Of a stretch of 64,000 nt of DNA, positions 8,994-18,535 are shown piece by piece. The notes under the pieces were generated by a model. The model saw only the letters and a list, made by a program, of their open reading frames with translations. It ran no database searches and was not told the origin of the DNA. Every line of letters starts with the position of its first letter. Position 1 is the first letter of the stretch. Made by a program: the position numbers and the translations under genes. Source of the DNA: Desulforhabdus amnigena (GTDB lineage Bacteria; Desulfobacterota; Syntrophobacteria; Syntrophobacterales; Syntrophobacteraceae); assembly GCF_027925305.1 (NCBI RefSeq), contig NZ_BSDR01000001.1:2569001-2633000 (forward strand), written 5' to 3'.

Positions 8994-9189
8994 CTACCCC
9001 TCCTGAAACACATGAATTTCGACCAGGCCAAAAAATAAAACTATTTGATTTTTATATAAATATCTATTTTTCATATTGTTTTTGACTCATCCGAACGGTT
9101 ACGCTAACACCACAATGAATGAATCGTCAAGAAATAAACTCATAGAAAGGAATGCACCGAGAATTTTTGGGGTAAGGGCAGGGGCAGTA

Positions 9190-10632
9190 TTATGATTTTC
9201 CTTCCGACTGCTTCAGCTCTTCTTCGATGATTTCTTTGAACTGCTCAAAGGTTGGGCCTCCTGCGGCCATCTTCCCATTAATGACGAAAGTTGGTGTGCT
9301 GTCTATTCCCACTGTCCTGGCTTCCTGAACTTCCTTTTCTATCGCCGCCCCGAATTTTCCGCTCTCCAGACACTGATTGAAACGGCCGGTATCCAATCTC
9401 ATATCCTGAGCGTAGTTTTTCAACTGCTCTTGTGAAAGACCCTCCTGGGTAGAATAAAGAACATCCTGGTACTCCCAGAACTTATTCTGCTCTGCAGCAC
9501 AGCGGGCCGCTTCGGCCGCCTTCTTAGCGTCCTTATGCATCTTCAACGGCAAGTCCTTGAAAAACCAGCGAAGTTTGCCGGCATAAGCCTCTCGAATCCG
9601 GCGAACCACGCCGTGACTATGGCGGCAGGCGGGGCATTGATAATCAGAAAATTCAACAACCGTCACCGGTGCATCTTCAGGACCCAGCACCGGACTGCCC
9701 TCCACTTGCACCTGCGTGAGGGGAGGCTTGGGTTCCCCAAGAAAAACAGTCACTCCATACTTGGGCTCCAATGCCTTTACATATTGGTTGATCTCCTGCA
9801 ATTTTTTCTCTTGCTCGAGATATGCCCTTACCCTCTCTCTAAGCTCATCTTGCGACCCTCTCCAATTCTTCAAACGCTCCTGATTTTCTCGAAGGTACCG
9901 GTCCGTTTCCTCTTCACTCACCTGGGTTCCTTTCTTCAGGACAACCTCATCGATATATTTTTCCGTGGAAATTCCCCGTTCTTTGGATTCCTTTTCCAGG
10001 AGCATTTCCCTGATCAGCCCATCCAGTCGCTCCCGTTTCAGCCGATAGACCTCCCGCTCATAAGGAGAAATCCTGGCATACAGGGGAGCTTCCAATCTTT
10101 GACGCGTAATGATTTCATCCCCTATTTTGGCCACAACATCCGATTGAACCCCAGCCTTCACATCCTCTGACAGTACCCCTTGATTTTCGTGAGACATAAC
10201 AAAAAACGAAGCGATGAAAAGGAATTGGAGCATTGAAGCGGCTGACCAAAAGCGCAACCCTGGAACGGAAAAAAGAAGAAGGAGCAAGATCACCATAAAA
10301 TTGCCGAGACAAAATACACACGGAGCTTTCATGGCATACATGAACCAGAGGAGCGTGACTTCCACTCCTGCTCCTGCGGGAATCCACCACAAAAGCCAGC
10401 CCTTGAAGCGCCATGCTGATACCGTCAGCAGGAGATAATAGGCCACCCCCCATCCCCACAAAGGAAGTCGAAGCAGGGTGATCTTTTCCGTCTCCCTGCA
10501 GCCATTGGAAAAACCGGCGCAGAAGGATTGCAGCCAGGGAAAAAACTCCGCCAGCAGCGACAACAGCGAAACCAGGAGTCCGGTCAGAGCAAGAAACAAT
10601 ATTACCCTATATCTCAGCTTTTCTTCCAACAT
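9190..10632 (-). CDS. VKOR / SurA-like / DsbA-like fusion protein
   Basis: The 480-residue protein appears to unite three modules of periplasmic oxidative folding. Residues 1-145 form a vitamin K epoxide reductase domain with four or five membrane helices, a loop pair Cys38/Cys45 and the quinone-side pair CVFC (105-108). Residues about 160-290 are helical and resemble the N-terminal chaperone part of SurA/PPIase proteins (DVVAKIGDEIITRQRLEAPL, then long charged helices). Residues about 305-475 are a DsbA-like thioredoxin domain (VEFSDYQCPACRHSH, active site CPAC 333-336; cis-Pro in STPTFVING). VKOR would reoxidise the DsbA part with quinone. The SurA-like assignment is weaker than the other two. 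It lies 196 bp after serA's start, transcribed separately from it. Confidence 0.85.
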   Translation of the reverse strand: MLEEKLRYRVILFLALTGLLVSLLSLLAEFFPWLQSFCAGFSNGCRETEKITLLRLPLWGWGVAYYLLLTVSAWRFKGWLLWWIPAGAGVEVTLLWFMYAMKAPCVFCLGNFMVILLLLLFSVPGLRFWSAASMLQFLFIASFFVMSHENQGVLSEDVKAGVQSDVVAKIGDEIITRQRLEAPLYARISPYEREVYRLKRERLDGLIREMLLEKESKERGISTEKYIDEVVLKKGTQVSEEETDRYLRENQERLKNWRGSQDELRERVRAYLEQEKKLQEINQYVKALEPKYGVTVFLGEPKPPLTQVQVEGSPVLGPEDAPVTVVEFSDYQCPACRHSHGVVRRIREAYAGKLRWFFKDLPLKMHKDAKKAAEAARCAAEQNKFWEYQDVLYSTQEGLSQEQLKNYAQDMRLDTGRFNQCLESGKFGAAIEKEVQEARTVGIDSTPTFVINGKMAAGGPTFEQFKEIIEEELKQSEGKS

Positions 10633-10763
10633 GGTTGAGATGATCCTCGACTTTCAGGCTTGATCAAAAATACAGTTCATAAGATAAAAGAGACAATACA
10701 GGGGAGAATGGGCGAAATCCGAGGTTTTAAGGTCATTTTTCTCTTCAATACTTTGTTTTGAGC

Positions 10764-12221
10764 TCATTTTCGGTAACTTTCCCAATGGGCCTTCTTTTTC
10801 TTCTTTTCGACTTCCTTCAGTGTCTTGTCGAGTTCCTGCAGTTTGTCAGGAGATTCCTTGAGCAGCACTCTGGCTTTTTCATAATGAAAAAAGGCAAGTT
10901 CCCAATCCTGTTTCTGCTGGTAATAGCGCCCAAGGTGATAGTGAGCGAGACCCAGCCGATTCAGTTGCCCGTAAAGCACCCCGAGATTGTAATCGATTTC
11001 CGGAAACATGGGTGAGAGGTCCTTGATTTGCTGTAAATGTTCCAGTGCTGCGTCTTTTTGCCCCATTTCCTGGAGAACCATCGCCAGCCGAAAGTGCACG
11101 ATGGATGCGGAAGGTTCCAGCAAAAGCGCCGTCTCCAGCACTCTACGCGCCTCCATGAGCCGCCCTTCTTCGATATAGGCCGAACCGAGCGTACTCAGAA
11201 TAAAGGGGCTTGCCGAATCCTGACGCGCAGCCTGCTGCAGCAAAGGTATCGCCTCCTTCACCTTCCCCTGCCTCAAGTAGAACCTTCCCAGTCCGTACAA
11301 GGCAACCGTTTTGCCCTTTTGCGCGTCACCTTCAAAACGGTCGAGTGCGACTCGGGGGTCACCATACTCGGCAATGAGAGCCGCTTGCATGATGGGAAAA
11401 TCCCCTTGATTTCCCGATGAAGAGACTTTGCTTCCCGTCTTTTTCCGCTGCTGCGAAGCAAGATCGCGCAAGTACTGGACGCGTTCCCCCAGGGCTGGGT
11501 GCGTGGAGAGATAAGAGGGAATTTTGGAACTCGTGCTCCAGTTTCCCTGAGCCATCTTCTGCATGATATTCGCCATATCGTCCGGAGGATATCCAGCGGC
11601 ACAAAGATACCTGAACCCAAGCTGGTCCGCTTCCTCTTCGTTTTCCCTGCTGTATTTCAGCTCAAAACTCTTGGCTCCGGCCATGCTCCCCATCACCACA
11701 GCCCGGGAAACTTCAGGACTCGATCCTCCGAGCAAAATGCCCGCCACCAAACCCGCAATGGTGGCCACATTGAGAATCTTGCTCTCCTCCAGGCGCCGAT
11801 GGATGTGACGCGCCTGAATGTGAGCCAATTCGTGAGCCAGAATACTTGCCAACTCCCCCTCCGAGCTCATCATTTCGATGAGTCCACGGTAAATGAAAAT
11901 GTTCCCGCCCGGAACAGCGAAGGCATTGGGGACAGGTTGATCGACCACAAAAAAATTATGCTGATAAGACGTTGTTCCCACCTGTTTGCTCACACGATTT
12001 CCCACGGATTGCACATAGGTGAGGATCTCACCGTCTTCGATGAGGGGCAGTTTCTCCCTGATTTGCTGCAGAATCTTTTCCCCCAGCTCCTTCTCTTCAC
12101 TCAAGCTGAGCGCCCAGGCGGTTTTAGGAGCGGTCACCCCCATGGCAGCACAAAAGAAAGTCAGAATCAGCAGTGCGGCCCCCCGATGCCATCTTTCGGA
12201 GAAGTACAGGAGAAAACTCAT
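10764..12221 (-). CDS. M48 family zinc metalloprotease with TPR repeats, BepA-like
   Basis: The family member BepA degrades or assists misassembled outer-membrane proteins in the periplasm. The 485-residue protein has an N-terminal signal segment (about 12-38, TAWA before the mature chain) and an M48 domain with HELAH at 130-134. The downstream glutamate ligand lies in SRENEEEADQLGFRYL. Several TPR units follow (about 275-450, for example ALYGLGRFYLRQGKVKEAI and FILSTLGSAYIEEGRLMEA). The C-terminus is Lys-rich (VEKKKKKAHW). It begins 19 bp after the rsfS stop and is likely co-transcribed with nadD and rsfS. Confidence 0.9.
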   Translation of the reverse strand: MSFLLYFSERWHRGAALLILTFFCAAMGVTAPKTAWALSLSEEKELGEKILQQIREKLPLIEDGEILTYVQSVGNRVSKQVGTTSYQHNFFVVDQPVPNAFAVPGGNIFIYRGLIEMMSSEGELASILAHELAHIQARHIHRRLEESKILNVATIAGLVAGILLGGSSPEVSRAVVMGSMAGAKSFELKYSRENEEEADQLGFRYLCAAGYPPDDMANIMQKMAQGNWSTSSKIPSYLSTHPALGERVQYLRDLASQQRKKTGSKVSSSGNQGDFPIMQAALIAEYGDPRVALDRFEGDAQKGKTVALYGLGRFYLRQGKVKEAIPLLQQAARQDSASPFILSTLGSAYIEEGRLMEARRVLETALLLEPSASIVHFRLAMVLQEMGQKDAALEHLQQIKDLSPMFPEIDYNLGVLYGQLNRLGLAHYHLGRYYQQKQDWELAFFHYEKARVLLKESPDKLQELDKTLKEVEKKKKKAHWESYRK

Positions 12222-12240
12222 AAAACATCCTTCATCCCTT

Positions 12241-12672
12241 TCAGGACTCTATCTTTTCTTCCCACTGCACCCTTTTGGCCTCCGACCAGAGGCTTTCCAG
12301 ATCATAAAAATGGCGAATGGGCTCATAAAAGATATGAATGATCACATCCCCATAGTCCATCAAAATCCACTGCCCCTCGATGCGTCCTTCAACCCCAAGA
12401 GGTTTGATCCCGTGATCCCGAAGGCTCTTTTCCACATTATCCGCGATGCCTTGTACCTGGCGGCTGGATTTTCCACTGCAGATCACGAAAAAATCCGCAA
12501 AAGAAGTAAACCTCGAGACATCCAGTAATACCAGATCCAAAGCTTTGAATTCTGCTCCTACCCGAGCACACAAGAGAGCCTTCTCCATGGAAGTCACGCT
12601 ATTCACTTTTTTCAGGCTTTTCTGTTTCTCCCCTTCCAGGCACGCTCTCACTTCGTTCTCCATCTCCAGCAT
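12241..12672 (-). CDS. rsfS: Ribosome silencing factor
   Basis: RsfS binds ribosomal protein L14 and blocks subunit joining when nutrients are scarce. The 143-residue protein contains the RsfS/Iojap core from about residue 29: KALDLVLLDVSRFTSFADFFVICSGKSSRQVQGIADNV, then GVEGRIEGQWILMDYGDVIIHIF. The core is 18-plus residues at a stretch only in the chromosome; key points are the invariant FADFFV and W-(I/V)-L-x-D-Y. ATG 12672 adds about 28 residues before the core, so the true start may be downstream. The nadD-rsfS order is widely conserved. Confidence 0.92.
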   Translation of the reverse strand: MLEMENEVRACLEGEKQKSLKKVNSVTSMEKALLCARVGAEFKALDLVLLDVSRFTSFADFFVICSGKSSRQVQGIADNVEKSLRDHGIKPLGVEGRIEGQWILMDYGDVIIHIFYEPIRHFYDLESLWSEAKRVQWEEKIES

Positions 12673-12689
12673 ATTTTTCGTTTCCTCTC

Positions 12690-13361
12690 CTATGAAATGA
12701 TCAGACTTTCAAGATGATAAAGCTTTTTCGTCATAATATAACTCATGACCTCCGGAAGAACCAGATACCGAATGGATCTTCCTTCTTTGACCAAATGCCG
12801 TATTCGAGTCGAAGAAATTTCCAGGTGAGTGTTATGAAGGTAATGCACGGGATAGAGCTGAGGATGATCAAACTGAGCGGTTTCAGCATTCAGAGTGTAA
12901 AGGTCGGAAATTTTTCGTTTCAAAAAGCCGGCTATTTCGGTTCCGCTGTACCCGGGCCTTCGCAGAGCTACAATATGAGCCAGTTGGAACAACTCCTTAT
13001 AATGCCACCAGGTATCCAATTCCAGAAAGGCATCCAGCCCCACGAGGAAAAAAAGCTCGGCACCCGGCAGCACCTCTTCACGCAGCTTGCGAAGAGTGAT
13101 CACCGAGTAAGATTTTCCGGGCAACCGCCGTTCAAGATCCGAAATATGAAAGCGCGGGTGTCCTTCCAAAGAGAGCTGAAGCATACGCCAGCGGTGTTTG
13201 AACGGCTGAATTTTCTTTCCCGTTTTATGGGGAGGATCTGCTGCGGGCATAAAAAAAAGAGCATCGAGGTTCAGCGCCTCAACCGTTTCCTCCGCCGCCC
13301 TGAGATGTCCAATGTGTACGGGATCGAAAGTGCCTCCCATTATTCCCACCCGCTCAGGCAT
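12690..13361 (-). CDS. nadD: Nicotinate-nucleotide adenylyltransferase
   Basis: NadD transfers AMP to nicotinate mononucleotide in NAD synthesis. The nucleotidyltransferase signature GIMGGTFDPVHIGHLR lies at the N-terminus, and the second motif, SSTRIR, near the C-terminus (EISSTRIRHLVKEGRSIRYL). ATG 13361 is preferred because conserved sequence begins at once; the longer frame adds 32 unlike residues. The protein is then 223 residues, normal for the family. GGAGG is about 14 bases upstream, rather far. It precedes rsfS by 17 bp, the usual pairing. An R4 repeat lies between it and proA. Confidence 0.93.
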   Translation of the reverse strand: MPERVGIMGGTFDPVHIGHLRAAEETVEALNLDALFFMPAADPPHKTGKKIQPFKHRWRMLQLSLEGHPRFHISDLERRLPGKSYSVITLRKLREEVLPGAELFFLVGLDAFLELDTWWHYKELFQLAHIVALRRPGYSGTEIAGFLKRKISDLYTLNAETAQFDHPQLYPVHYLHNTHLEISSTRIRHLVKEGRSIRYLVLPEVMSYIMTKKLYHLESLIIS

Positions 13362-13468
13362 CTCCCTAAAACTCTCCTCCCCCCAGGAGTCATCGCCACA
13401 TAAACCGAAATGCAAAGGAGGTAAAACGGCTGATCCGGCCCCCCACACACGGAGCATCCCACAACACG

Positions 13469-13600
13469 CCTATATGAAAAAAAAGCCCATGGTTCATAGC
13501 TCTTGGCTCATGACAACATCGCATTTCAAGAGGGTTTTCCGTTTTCCATGTCGCCTTGCATTCCCTTTGCGCTTTTTCATTTTTCGCTGAAACCGTTTCG
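13469..13600 (-). repeat. Repeat R4, copy 1 (inverted)
   Basis: Read on the minus strand this matches copies at 35188-35296, 41033-41290 and 62390-62518. Shared blocks are GCAAxGxGATGCAAG-like sequence, CAxGGAAAGCGG, CTTGAAAAGCGATGTT and ATCATGAGCC, ending with a T-run and CATATAG. It fills the gap between the proA stop and nadD. No open frame is conserved between copies, so it is a non-coding mobile-type repeat. Confidence 0.75.
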
Positions 13601-13627
13601 TGCATGAGGATTAAAGACGATCTGAAA

Positions 13628-14878
13628 TCAGCTCCTCACCTGACCATTGCCCAGTGCGATGAATTTTGTGGTGGTCAGTTCTTCGATGCCCATGGGACCG
13701 AAGGCGTGCAATTTGGACGTGGAAATACCGATTTCGGCCCCCAATCCCAATTGAAAGCCGTCATTGAACCGGGTGGAAGCATTGACAAGGACCAGAGAAG
13801 ACTGCACCTCCTGAAGGAAACGATGGGCCCTATGAAAATTCTCGGTAATGATGGCTTCCGTATGGTCAGACCCATAAGTGGATATGTGCCGAACGGCTTC
13901 ATCCATTCCGTTCACCACACGCACAGCCAGGATGAGATCCAGGTATTCCGCATACCAATCTTCCTCCGTAGCGGGAACGCAATCAGGGACATACATCCGG
14001 GTCCGCTCACAGCCGCGCAGCTCCACCCCGGCCTTCCGAAAAGCGGCTGCCATTCGGGGCAGGAACTTGTCGGCAACTTCCTGGTGAACCAAAAGGGTTT
14101 CCAGGGCATTGCACGCGCTGGGGCGCTGAACCTTGGCGTTCAAGGCGATCTCTTCGGCCATGAACAGGTCCGCTTGAGAATCCACATAAAGGTGACAGAC
14201 CCCTTTATAGTGCTTGAGCACGGGCATACGGGCATGCTCCGTCACGAAGCGGATCAATTCTTCCCCCCCGCGCGGAATCATGACATCGATCTGTTCCTCC
14301 AGTTTGAGCATATCGAGGACGGCGTCCCTGTCCGTTGTTCCCACAAGCTGGACCACTGTTTCGGGAAGCCCCGCATCCTTCAAAGCCCCCTGCAAAATGT
14401 TTGTCAGACATCGATTGGAGTGAAAGGCTTCAGAGCCACCCCGAAGAAAAACGGCATTGCCGGCCTTGATGCAGAGGGCCGCCGCATCCACAGTCACGTT
14501 GGGTCTGGATTCATAAATGATTCCAATCACTCCCAGAGGAATTCGCATTTTGCCCACACGCAGTCCGTTGGGGCGGGTCCACATGCGGGTGATTTCTCCG
14601 ACGGGATCAGGCAACATGGCCACTTCACGCAAGCCGCTCACCATCTCTCCGACAACTTTGTCGGTCAAACGGAGCCGGTCCACTTTGGGCTTGGAAAGTC
14701 CCTTTTCCAGAGCCGCCTGTATATCTTTCTCGTTGGCAGATCCGATCGCCTGACTTTCTCTTTCCAGCGCAACCGCCATGAGTTCCAGCGCCTGCCGCTT
14801 GACGCCACTGTTCACATTTGCCATATGACGAGCCGCCTCGCGCGCCCGCTTACCCATCATGAGGATTTCTTCACGCAT
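13628..14878 (-). CDS. proA: Glutamate-5-semialdehyde dehydrogenase (gamma-glutamyl phosphate reductase)
   Basis: ProA reduces gamma-glutamyl phosphate to glutamate 5-semialdehyde in proline synthesis. The 416-residue protein shows the ProA hallmarks: [28 protein letters not shown], the catalytic cysteine in [16 protein letters not shown], and [21 protein letters not shown] 14878 has GGGAGGAACCG directly upstream, and the frame upstream of it is not conserved. The start lies inside the end of proB (8-bp overlap), which indicates translational coupling with the enzyme that makes its unstable substrate. Confidence 0.96.
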   Translation of the reverse strand: MREEILMMGKRAREAARHMANVNSGVKRQALELMAVALERESQAIGSANEKDIQAALEKGLSKPKVDRLRLTDKVVGEMVSGLREVAMLPDPVGEITRMWTRPNGLRVGKMRIPLGVIGIIYESRPNVTVDAAALCIKAGNAVFLRGGSEAFHSNRCLTNILQGALKDAGLPETVVQLVGTTDRDAVLDMLKLEEQIDVMIPRGGEELIRFVTEHARMPVLKHYKGVCHLYVDSQADLFMAEEIALNAKVQRPSACNALETLLVHQEVADKFLPRMAAAFRKAGVELRGCERTRMYVPDCVPATEEDWYAEYLDLILAVRVVNGMDEAVRHISTYGSDHTEAIITENFHRAHRFLQEVQSSLVLVNASTRFNDGFQLGLGAEIGISTSKLHAFGPMGIEELTTTKFIALGNGQVRS

Positions 14879-16058
14879 CGGTTCCTCCCTCAGCCCTCTC
14901 TTCTTCGATGTCTTCACCGGACAGGACAAAATTATTCCGGTGGATCACCTCGTCTGAATGCTTATAGCCGATGATCCCTTCGATCTCTTCCGTGTGCCGC
15001 CCTTTGATCTGGTCGATTTCAGTGGATCTGTAGTTGCACAAGCCTATTCCGATGACGTTCCCCGCCTGATCCAGGCAGCGAACGGGTGTCCCTACACCGA
15101 ATGTGCCGCGGATTTCGCGAATTCCTATGGGGAGAAGGGATTTCCCCCTTTTTTGAAGAGCCAATACCGCTCCATCATCCAGGATAAGATCTCCTGCCGG
15201 CTTGGGCAGATTGGCCAGCCACAGCTTCTTGCCGTGATAGAGTCTTTTGCGCGGCAGGAAGAGCGTCCCGAGTTCTTCCCCTTCAAAAAGCCTCAGGAGT
15301 ATATCACGCTCTTTTCCTGGAGCAATGATCATGGGAATCCCCGAAGCGAGGCACTTCCTAGCCGCATTGACCTTGCTCAACATGCCCCCCGTTCCCACAG
15401 CGCCGGGCTGCGGAGTGGCGCATGCCAGCAGCTTCGCATCCACTCGATTTACTACCGGGATGAGGCGTGCCGAAGCATGTGTTCGGGGATCACAGTCATA
15501 CAACCCCTGCGTATCCGTCAAATTGATCACGAGATCCGCTCCGATGAGGCCGGCAATCATGGCGGAAAGCTGGTCGTTGTCTCCAAACTTGATCTCTTCA
15601 ACGACCACCGTATCATTTTCATTGATGATGGGCAATATTCCCCAATCCAGGAGGGTTTCCAGGGTATTGCGCGCATTGAGATACCGATGACGATGCGCCA
15701 GGTCCTCACTGGTAAGCAGCAACTGAGCCACGAGCAGTTCGTATTTGTCAAATGCGGCCTCCCAGGACTCCATCAAGACCCCCTGGCCGACCGCAGCCGT
15801 TGCCTGCTTATGAGGAATGGTACGAGGGCGTTCGGACAAACCGATCTTCCGCACTCCGGAAGCGACAGCACCCGACGTAACAATGACAATCTGGCAATCC
15901 CCGTTGCGTTCCCTCAGTTCCGCAATCTGATCACTGAGACGGTGAATCATGACCCGGTTCAATCCACGCGGACCCGTCAAAACGGCACTTCCCACTTTGA
16001 TGACCAACCGACGACAACGGCTGAAAAACGACTTCCGGTCCGTAAGATCTAACGTCAC
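14871..16058 (-). CDS. proB: Glutamate 5-kinase
   Basis: ProB phosphorylates glutamate, the first step of proline synthesis and the usual feedback point. The protein has an amino-acid-kinase domain ([53 protein letters not shown]) and a C-terminal PUA domain (about 290-375). The GTG at 16058 is chosen as start: GGAGG lies nine bases before it and the conserved kinase fold begins 15 residues later; this gives 395 residues. The longer frame would overlap untranslated leader. proB ends eight bases inside proA. Confidence 0.94.
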   Translation of the reverse strand: MTLDLTDRKSFFSRCRRLVIKVGSAVLTGPRGLNRVMIHRLSDQIAELRERNGDCQIVIVTSGAVASGVRKIGLSERPRTIPHKQATAAVGQGVLMESWEAAFDKYELLVAQLLLTSEDLAHRHRYLNARNTLETLLDWGILPIINENDTVVVEEIKFGDNDQLSAMIAGLIGADLVINLTDTQGLYDCDPRTHASARLIPVVNRVDAKLLACATPQPGAVGTGGMLSKVNAARKCLASGIPMIIAPGKERDILLRLFEGEELGTLFLPRKRLYHGKKLWLANLPKPAGDLILDDGAVLALQKRGKSLLPIGIREIRGTFGVGTPVRCLDQAGNVIGIGLCNYRSTEIDQIKGRHTEEIEGIIGYKHSDEVIHRNNFVLSGEDIEEERAEGGTDA

Positions 16059-16160
16059 CTCTAAACTCCTCCCTCTCCTTTTCTTGAGAAAGCATACGGA
16101 AAAATCATCTTCAAAATCTGCAGACAACCGTCCTGGCACGTAACGCAGAGTCCCCTGGAA

Positions 16161-17177
16161 TCAACCCGACTCCTCTTCGGTTTCATGGAGCATTTGAGCC
16201 AAAAGGCGCACCAGTTCCTTGACTCCCTCCTTGCGAAGAGCGGAAACAAGTAAAACCGGATAGCCCAGTTTGCCATATGCTTCGGTGATCGCACAGAGTT
16301 TCCCGGAGGAGGGAATCATATCGATCTTGTTGAGGACAATGATCTTCTTCTTGTCTTGAATCACGTCCGAATAATTTTTCAATTCATTATCCACCTGCCG
16401 ATAGGGATGCAGCGGGTCGTCCTGGGGGAGTTGTGAAACATCGACTAGATGGACCAGGATGCGTGTCCGCTCGATGTGGCGCAGAAACCGAATGCCCAAG
16501 CCGGCCCCTTGGTGCGCCCCTTCGATCAAGCCGGGAATATCCGCCACCACAAATGGCGGAGCATCTCCATATTGAACGACGCCCAGATTGGGAACAAGGG
16601 TGGTGAAAGGATAGTCGGCAATTTTGGGGCGTGCCGCTGAAATGGCTGTAATCAAGGTAGACTTTCCTGCGTTGGGAAGGCCCACCAGTCCTACATCAGC
16701 AATGAGCTTCAGTTCCAGGACAAATTCCCGCTCCTCACCTTCCTGACCGTCCTGGGCAAACCGCGGCACCTGCCGAGTGGAGGAGACAAACCGGGCATTG
16801 CCCCGCCCTCCCAACCCGCCCTTCGCAGCGAGCCAGCGTTGTCCGGGTTCAGTGAGGTCTATCAGGGTCTCCTTCGTTTCCGCATCCTTGACGACGGTAC
16901 CCAGAGGCACTTCCAGTATCAGATCCTCACCACTTCTGCCGTGCCGGTTCTGACCGGATCCGTGTTTTCCGGACGTCGCATGAAAGAGATGCCGATAACG
17001 AAAATCCAGGAGGGTATGTTTCTTTTCAGTAGCTTCCAGAATAACATCGCCGCCTTTCCCCCCGTCTCCGCCATCCGGGCCCCCTTTGGGCACATATTTT
17101 TCGCGCCGAAAACTCACGCAACCATGCCCGCCATTTCCTGCTCTGACCCGGACTTTGACTTCATCCACAAATTTCAT
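16161..17177 (-). CDS. obgE: Obg family GTPase
   Basis: ObgE/CgtA is an essential GTPase in 50S ribosome assembly and stringent control. The 338-residue protein has the glycine-rich Obg fold (1-158, MKFVDEVKVRVRAGNGGHGC and GGDGGKGGDVILEA). A GTPase domain follows with G1 GLPNAGKST, switch region DYPFTTLVPNLGV, G3 DIPGLIEGAHQG and G4 NKID. The variable C-terminal tail ends in acidic EETEEESG. The gene lies between rpmA and proB; rplU-rpmA-obgE-proBA-nadD is a widely conserved order. The 102-bp gap to proB holds the proB ribosome-binding site. Confidence 0.97.
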   Translation of the reverse strand: MKFVDEVKVRVRAGNGGHGCVSFRREKYVPKGGPDGGDGGKGGDVILEATEKKHTLLDFRYRHLFHATSGKHGSGQNRHGRSGEDLILEVPLGTVVKDAETKETLIDLTEPGQRWLAAKGGLGGRGNARFVSSTRQVPRFAQDGQEGEEREFVLELKLIADVGLVGLPNAGKSTLITAISAARPKIADYPFTTLVPNLGVVQYGDAPPFVVADIPGLIEGAHQGAGLGIRFLRHIERTRILVHLVDVSQLPQDDPLHPYRQVDNELKNYSDVIQDKKKIIVLNKIDMIPSSGKLCAITEAYGKLGYPVLLVSALRKEGVKELVRLLAQMLHETEEESG

Positions 17178-17638
17178 AAGCCACCATATTTCAAAATAAA
17201 AATGAATTTCAGTTGTGAGCTCCCCTCATGGGGAATAACGGCCGACAGAAGAACCCGGGCCGTAGTTTATCTTCCTTCGGGAAAAAACGAACGGCGTAAG
17301 GCATGCGCAGCCCACGGAACGATTCCGTCGATCATGCAAGCCCTGAACATGATCGGGAAATGAGGTGAAAAAGACCCATCCGACTCCTCACTGAAAAGCT
17401 GCAACAAACCTGCAGCATTCCACCTTGGAACCGTTGGACAGTGCGGTCGATGGGATGATTTCAAACCACTGCCTTTCAGCATGGGGAAAAAGTAGGCATG
17501 GGCCGCAACCTTCTGCCACCCTATTTTCGAGTGAAAGAAAGATGCGGCCCAAAGGAAAGCGCCGCAAGACCAAGCTCACCTGGCCAGGCAAGCTGATCTG
17601 CGCCGGGCTTTCCCCGGAATTCTGGGAAGGGGAAAAAC
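17178..17638. other. Gene-free gap between rpmA and obgE
   Basis: About 460 bp without a credible gene. Short open frames on both strands lack ribosome-binding sites and familiar motifs. Small inverted repeats are present, such as CCGGGCTTTCCCCGG near 17608, but none has a T-tract that would make a convincing terminator. It may hold the obgE promoter. It is unusual only in separating rpmA from obgE, which are often closer. Confidence 0.5.
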
Positions 17639-17905
17639 TTATTCTTGCGTGGGAATAGGATAAACGCTGATCTTCTGGCGTGTTTTGTCCTTGTATTCAA
17701 AAGCCACCATACCATCGATCAAAGCAAAAATGGTATAGTCTCTGCCCATCCCGACATTTTTCCCAGGGTGAAACTGCGTTCCCACCTGTCGCACCAGAAT
17801 ATTTCCGGCCCGAACCAATTCACCCCCAAAGCGTTTGACGCCACGCCGCTGACCGGCGCTATCGCGGCCATTTCGGGAACTTCCGCCCGCCTTCTTATGT
17901 GCCAT
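17639..17905 (-). CDS. rpmA: 50S ribosomal protein L27
   Basis: L27 reaches into the peptidyl-transferase centre with its N-terminal tail. The 88-residue protein begins [18 protein letters not shown], the classical L27 start without the cleavable leader seen in Firmicutes, followed by [20 protein letters not shown] and the conserved [18 protein letters not shown]. It follows rplU by 61 bp in the standard ribosomal pair. Confidence 0.98.
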   Translation of the reverse strand: MAHKKAGGSSRNGRDSAGQRRGVKRFGGELVRAGNILVRQVGTQFHPGKNVGMGRDYTIFALIDGMVAFEYKDKTRQKISVYPIPTQE

Positions 17906-17966
17906 GGTCTGTTCCTTCCGTTATCCGCCTGAAAGCGGAAACCGTTCCGTTGAAAAACGGCCTCTC

Positions 17967-18284
17967 TTATGCCTGCTTTTCGATTCCATCGATGCGCACC
18001 GCCGTATAATACTGGCGATGCCCCTGTTTCTTCTGATAATCTTTACGTCTTTTGGACTTGAAGACAATGATCTTGCGATGGCGCCCCTGTTCCACAATAC
18101 GAGCCCGGATGGCCACATCCTGCACGAGGGGCTGTCCCACCTGGACCTGTTCGCCATCAGAGAACAAAAGCACCTGGTCCAACGTTAAATTCTCGCCCAC
18201 TTCACCGGGGAGTTTTTCAAGCTTCACGACCGCCCCGGGCCTGGCTTCGTACTGCCTGCCACCCGATTTAAAAATTGCATACAT
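17967..18284 (-). CDS. rplU: 50S ribosomal protein L21
   Basis: The 105-residue protein is L21, which binds 23S rRNA. It begins MYAIFKSGGRQYEARPGAVV. Typical later segments are KLEKLPGEVGENLTLDQVLL and the C-terminal KRRKDYQKKQGHRQYYTAVRIDGI, with the basic RNA-binding part. ATG 18284 is preceded by GGAGGATTTTCCT. A probable transcription terminator for the gene upstream lies about 70 bp ahead, so rplU-rpmA has its own promoter in 18285-18350. Confidence 0.97.
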   Translation of the reverse strand: MYAIFKSGGRQYEARPGAVVKLEKLPGEVGENLTLDQVLLFSDGEQVQVGQPLVQDVAIRARIVEQGRHRKIIVFKSKRRKDYQKKQGHRQYYTAVRIDGIEKQA

Positions 18285-18353
18285 AGGAAAATCCTCCGAC
18301 CTTCTCTCTTTACCACTGCTCCGGTTTTCCGGCAGTACCTACCATCATCTCGA

Positions 18354-18377
18354 CAAAAAAAGCGGCCATGAGGCCGC
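18354..18377 (-). terminator. Intrinsic terminator
   Basis: On the minus strand GCGGCCTCATGGCCGC (18377-18362) forms a short GC-rich hairpin followed directly by seven T residues. It lies about 30 bases after the stop of the 42-codon gene at 18407-18535, which it would terminate, and upstream of rplU. Confidence 0.8.
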
Positions 18378-18406
18378 CCAAAGGGGATGGCGGAACCACC
18401 CTGTTG

Positions 18407-18535
18407 TCACATCGTTGCATAAATGCCTTGCTTTAGGATCAGTTCCTGGTATTCTCGCAACTTCTCGCATTCTTCCAAGCACTTATTCTTATCTTCATTC
18501 GCACGGTCACAAGTTATACACGGGCTTTTGAGCAT
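18407..18535 (-). CDS. Small cysteine-containing protein, 42 residues
   Basis: A strong ribosome-binding site, GAGGAGG, stands eight bases before ATG 18535. The product begins MLKSPCITCDRANEDKNKCL and is charged and probably helical. It has CITC (6-9) and CLEEC (19-23), a four-cysteine pattern that could bind zinc or form disulfides. No signal peptide is visible. An intrinsic terminator 30 bases downstream makes it a complete small transcription unit between rplU and YggT. No family is recognised; the evidence is the start signal, codon flow, cysteine pattern and terminator. Confidence 0.7.
   Translation of the reverse strand: MLKSPCITCDRANEDKNKCLEECEKLREYQELILKQGIYATM

Noticed and set aside
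13556-14974. A 472-codon plus-strand frame opposite proA
   Set aside because: It is antisense to a clearly conserved proA frame and contains no motif or ribosome-binding site.
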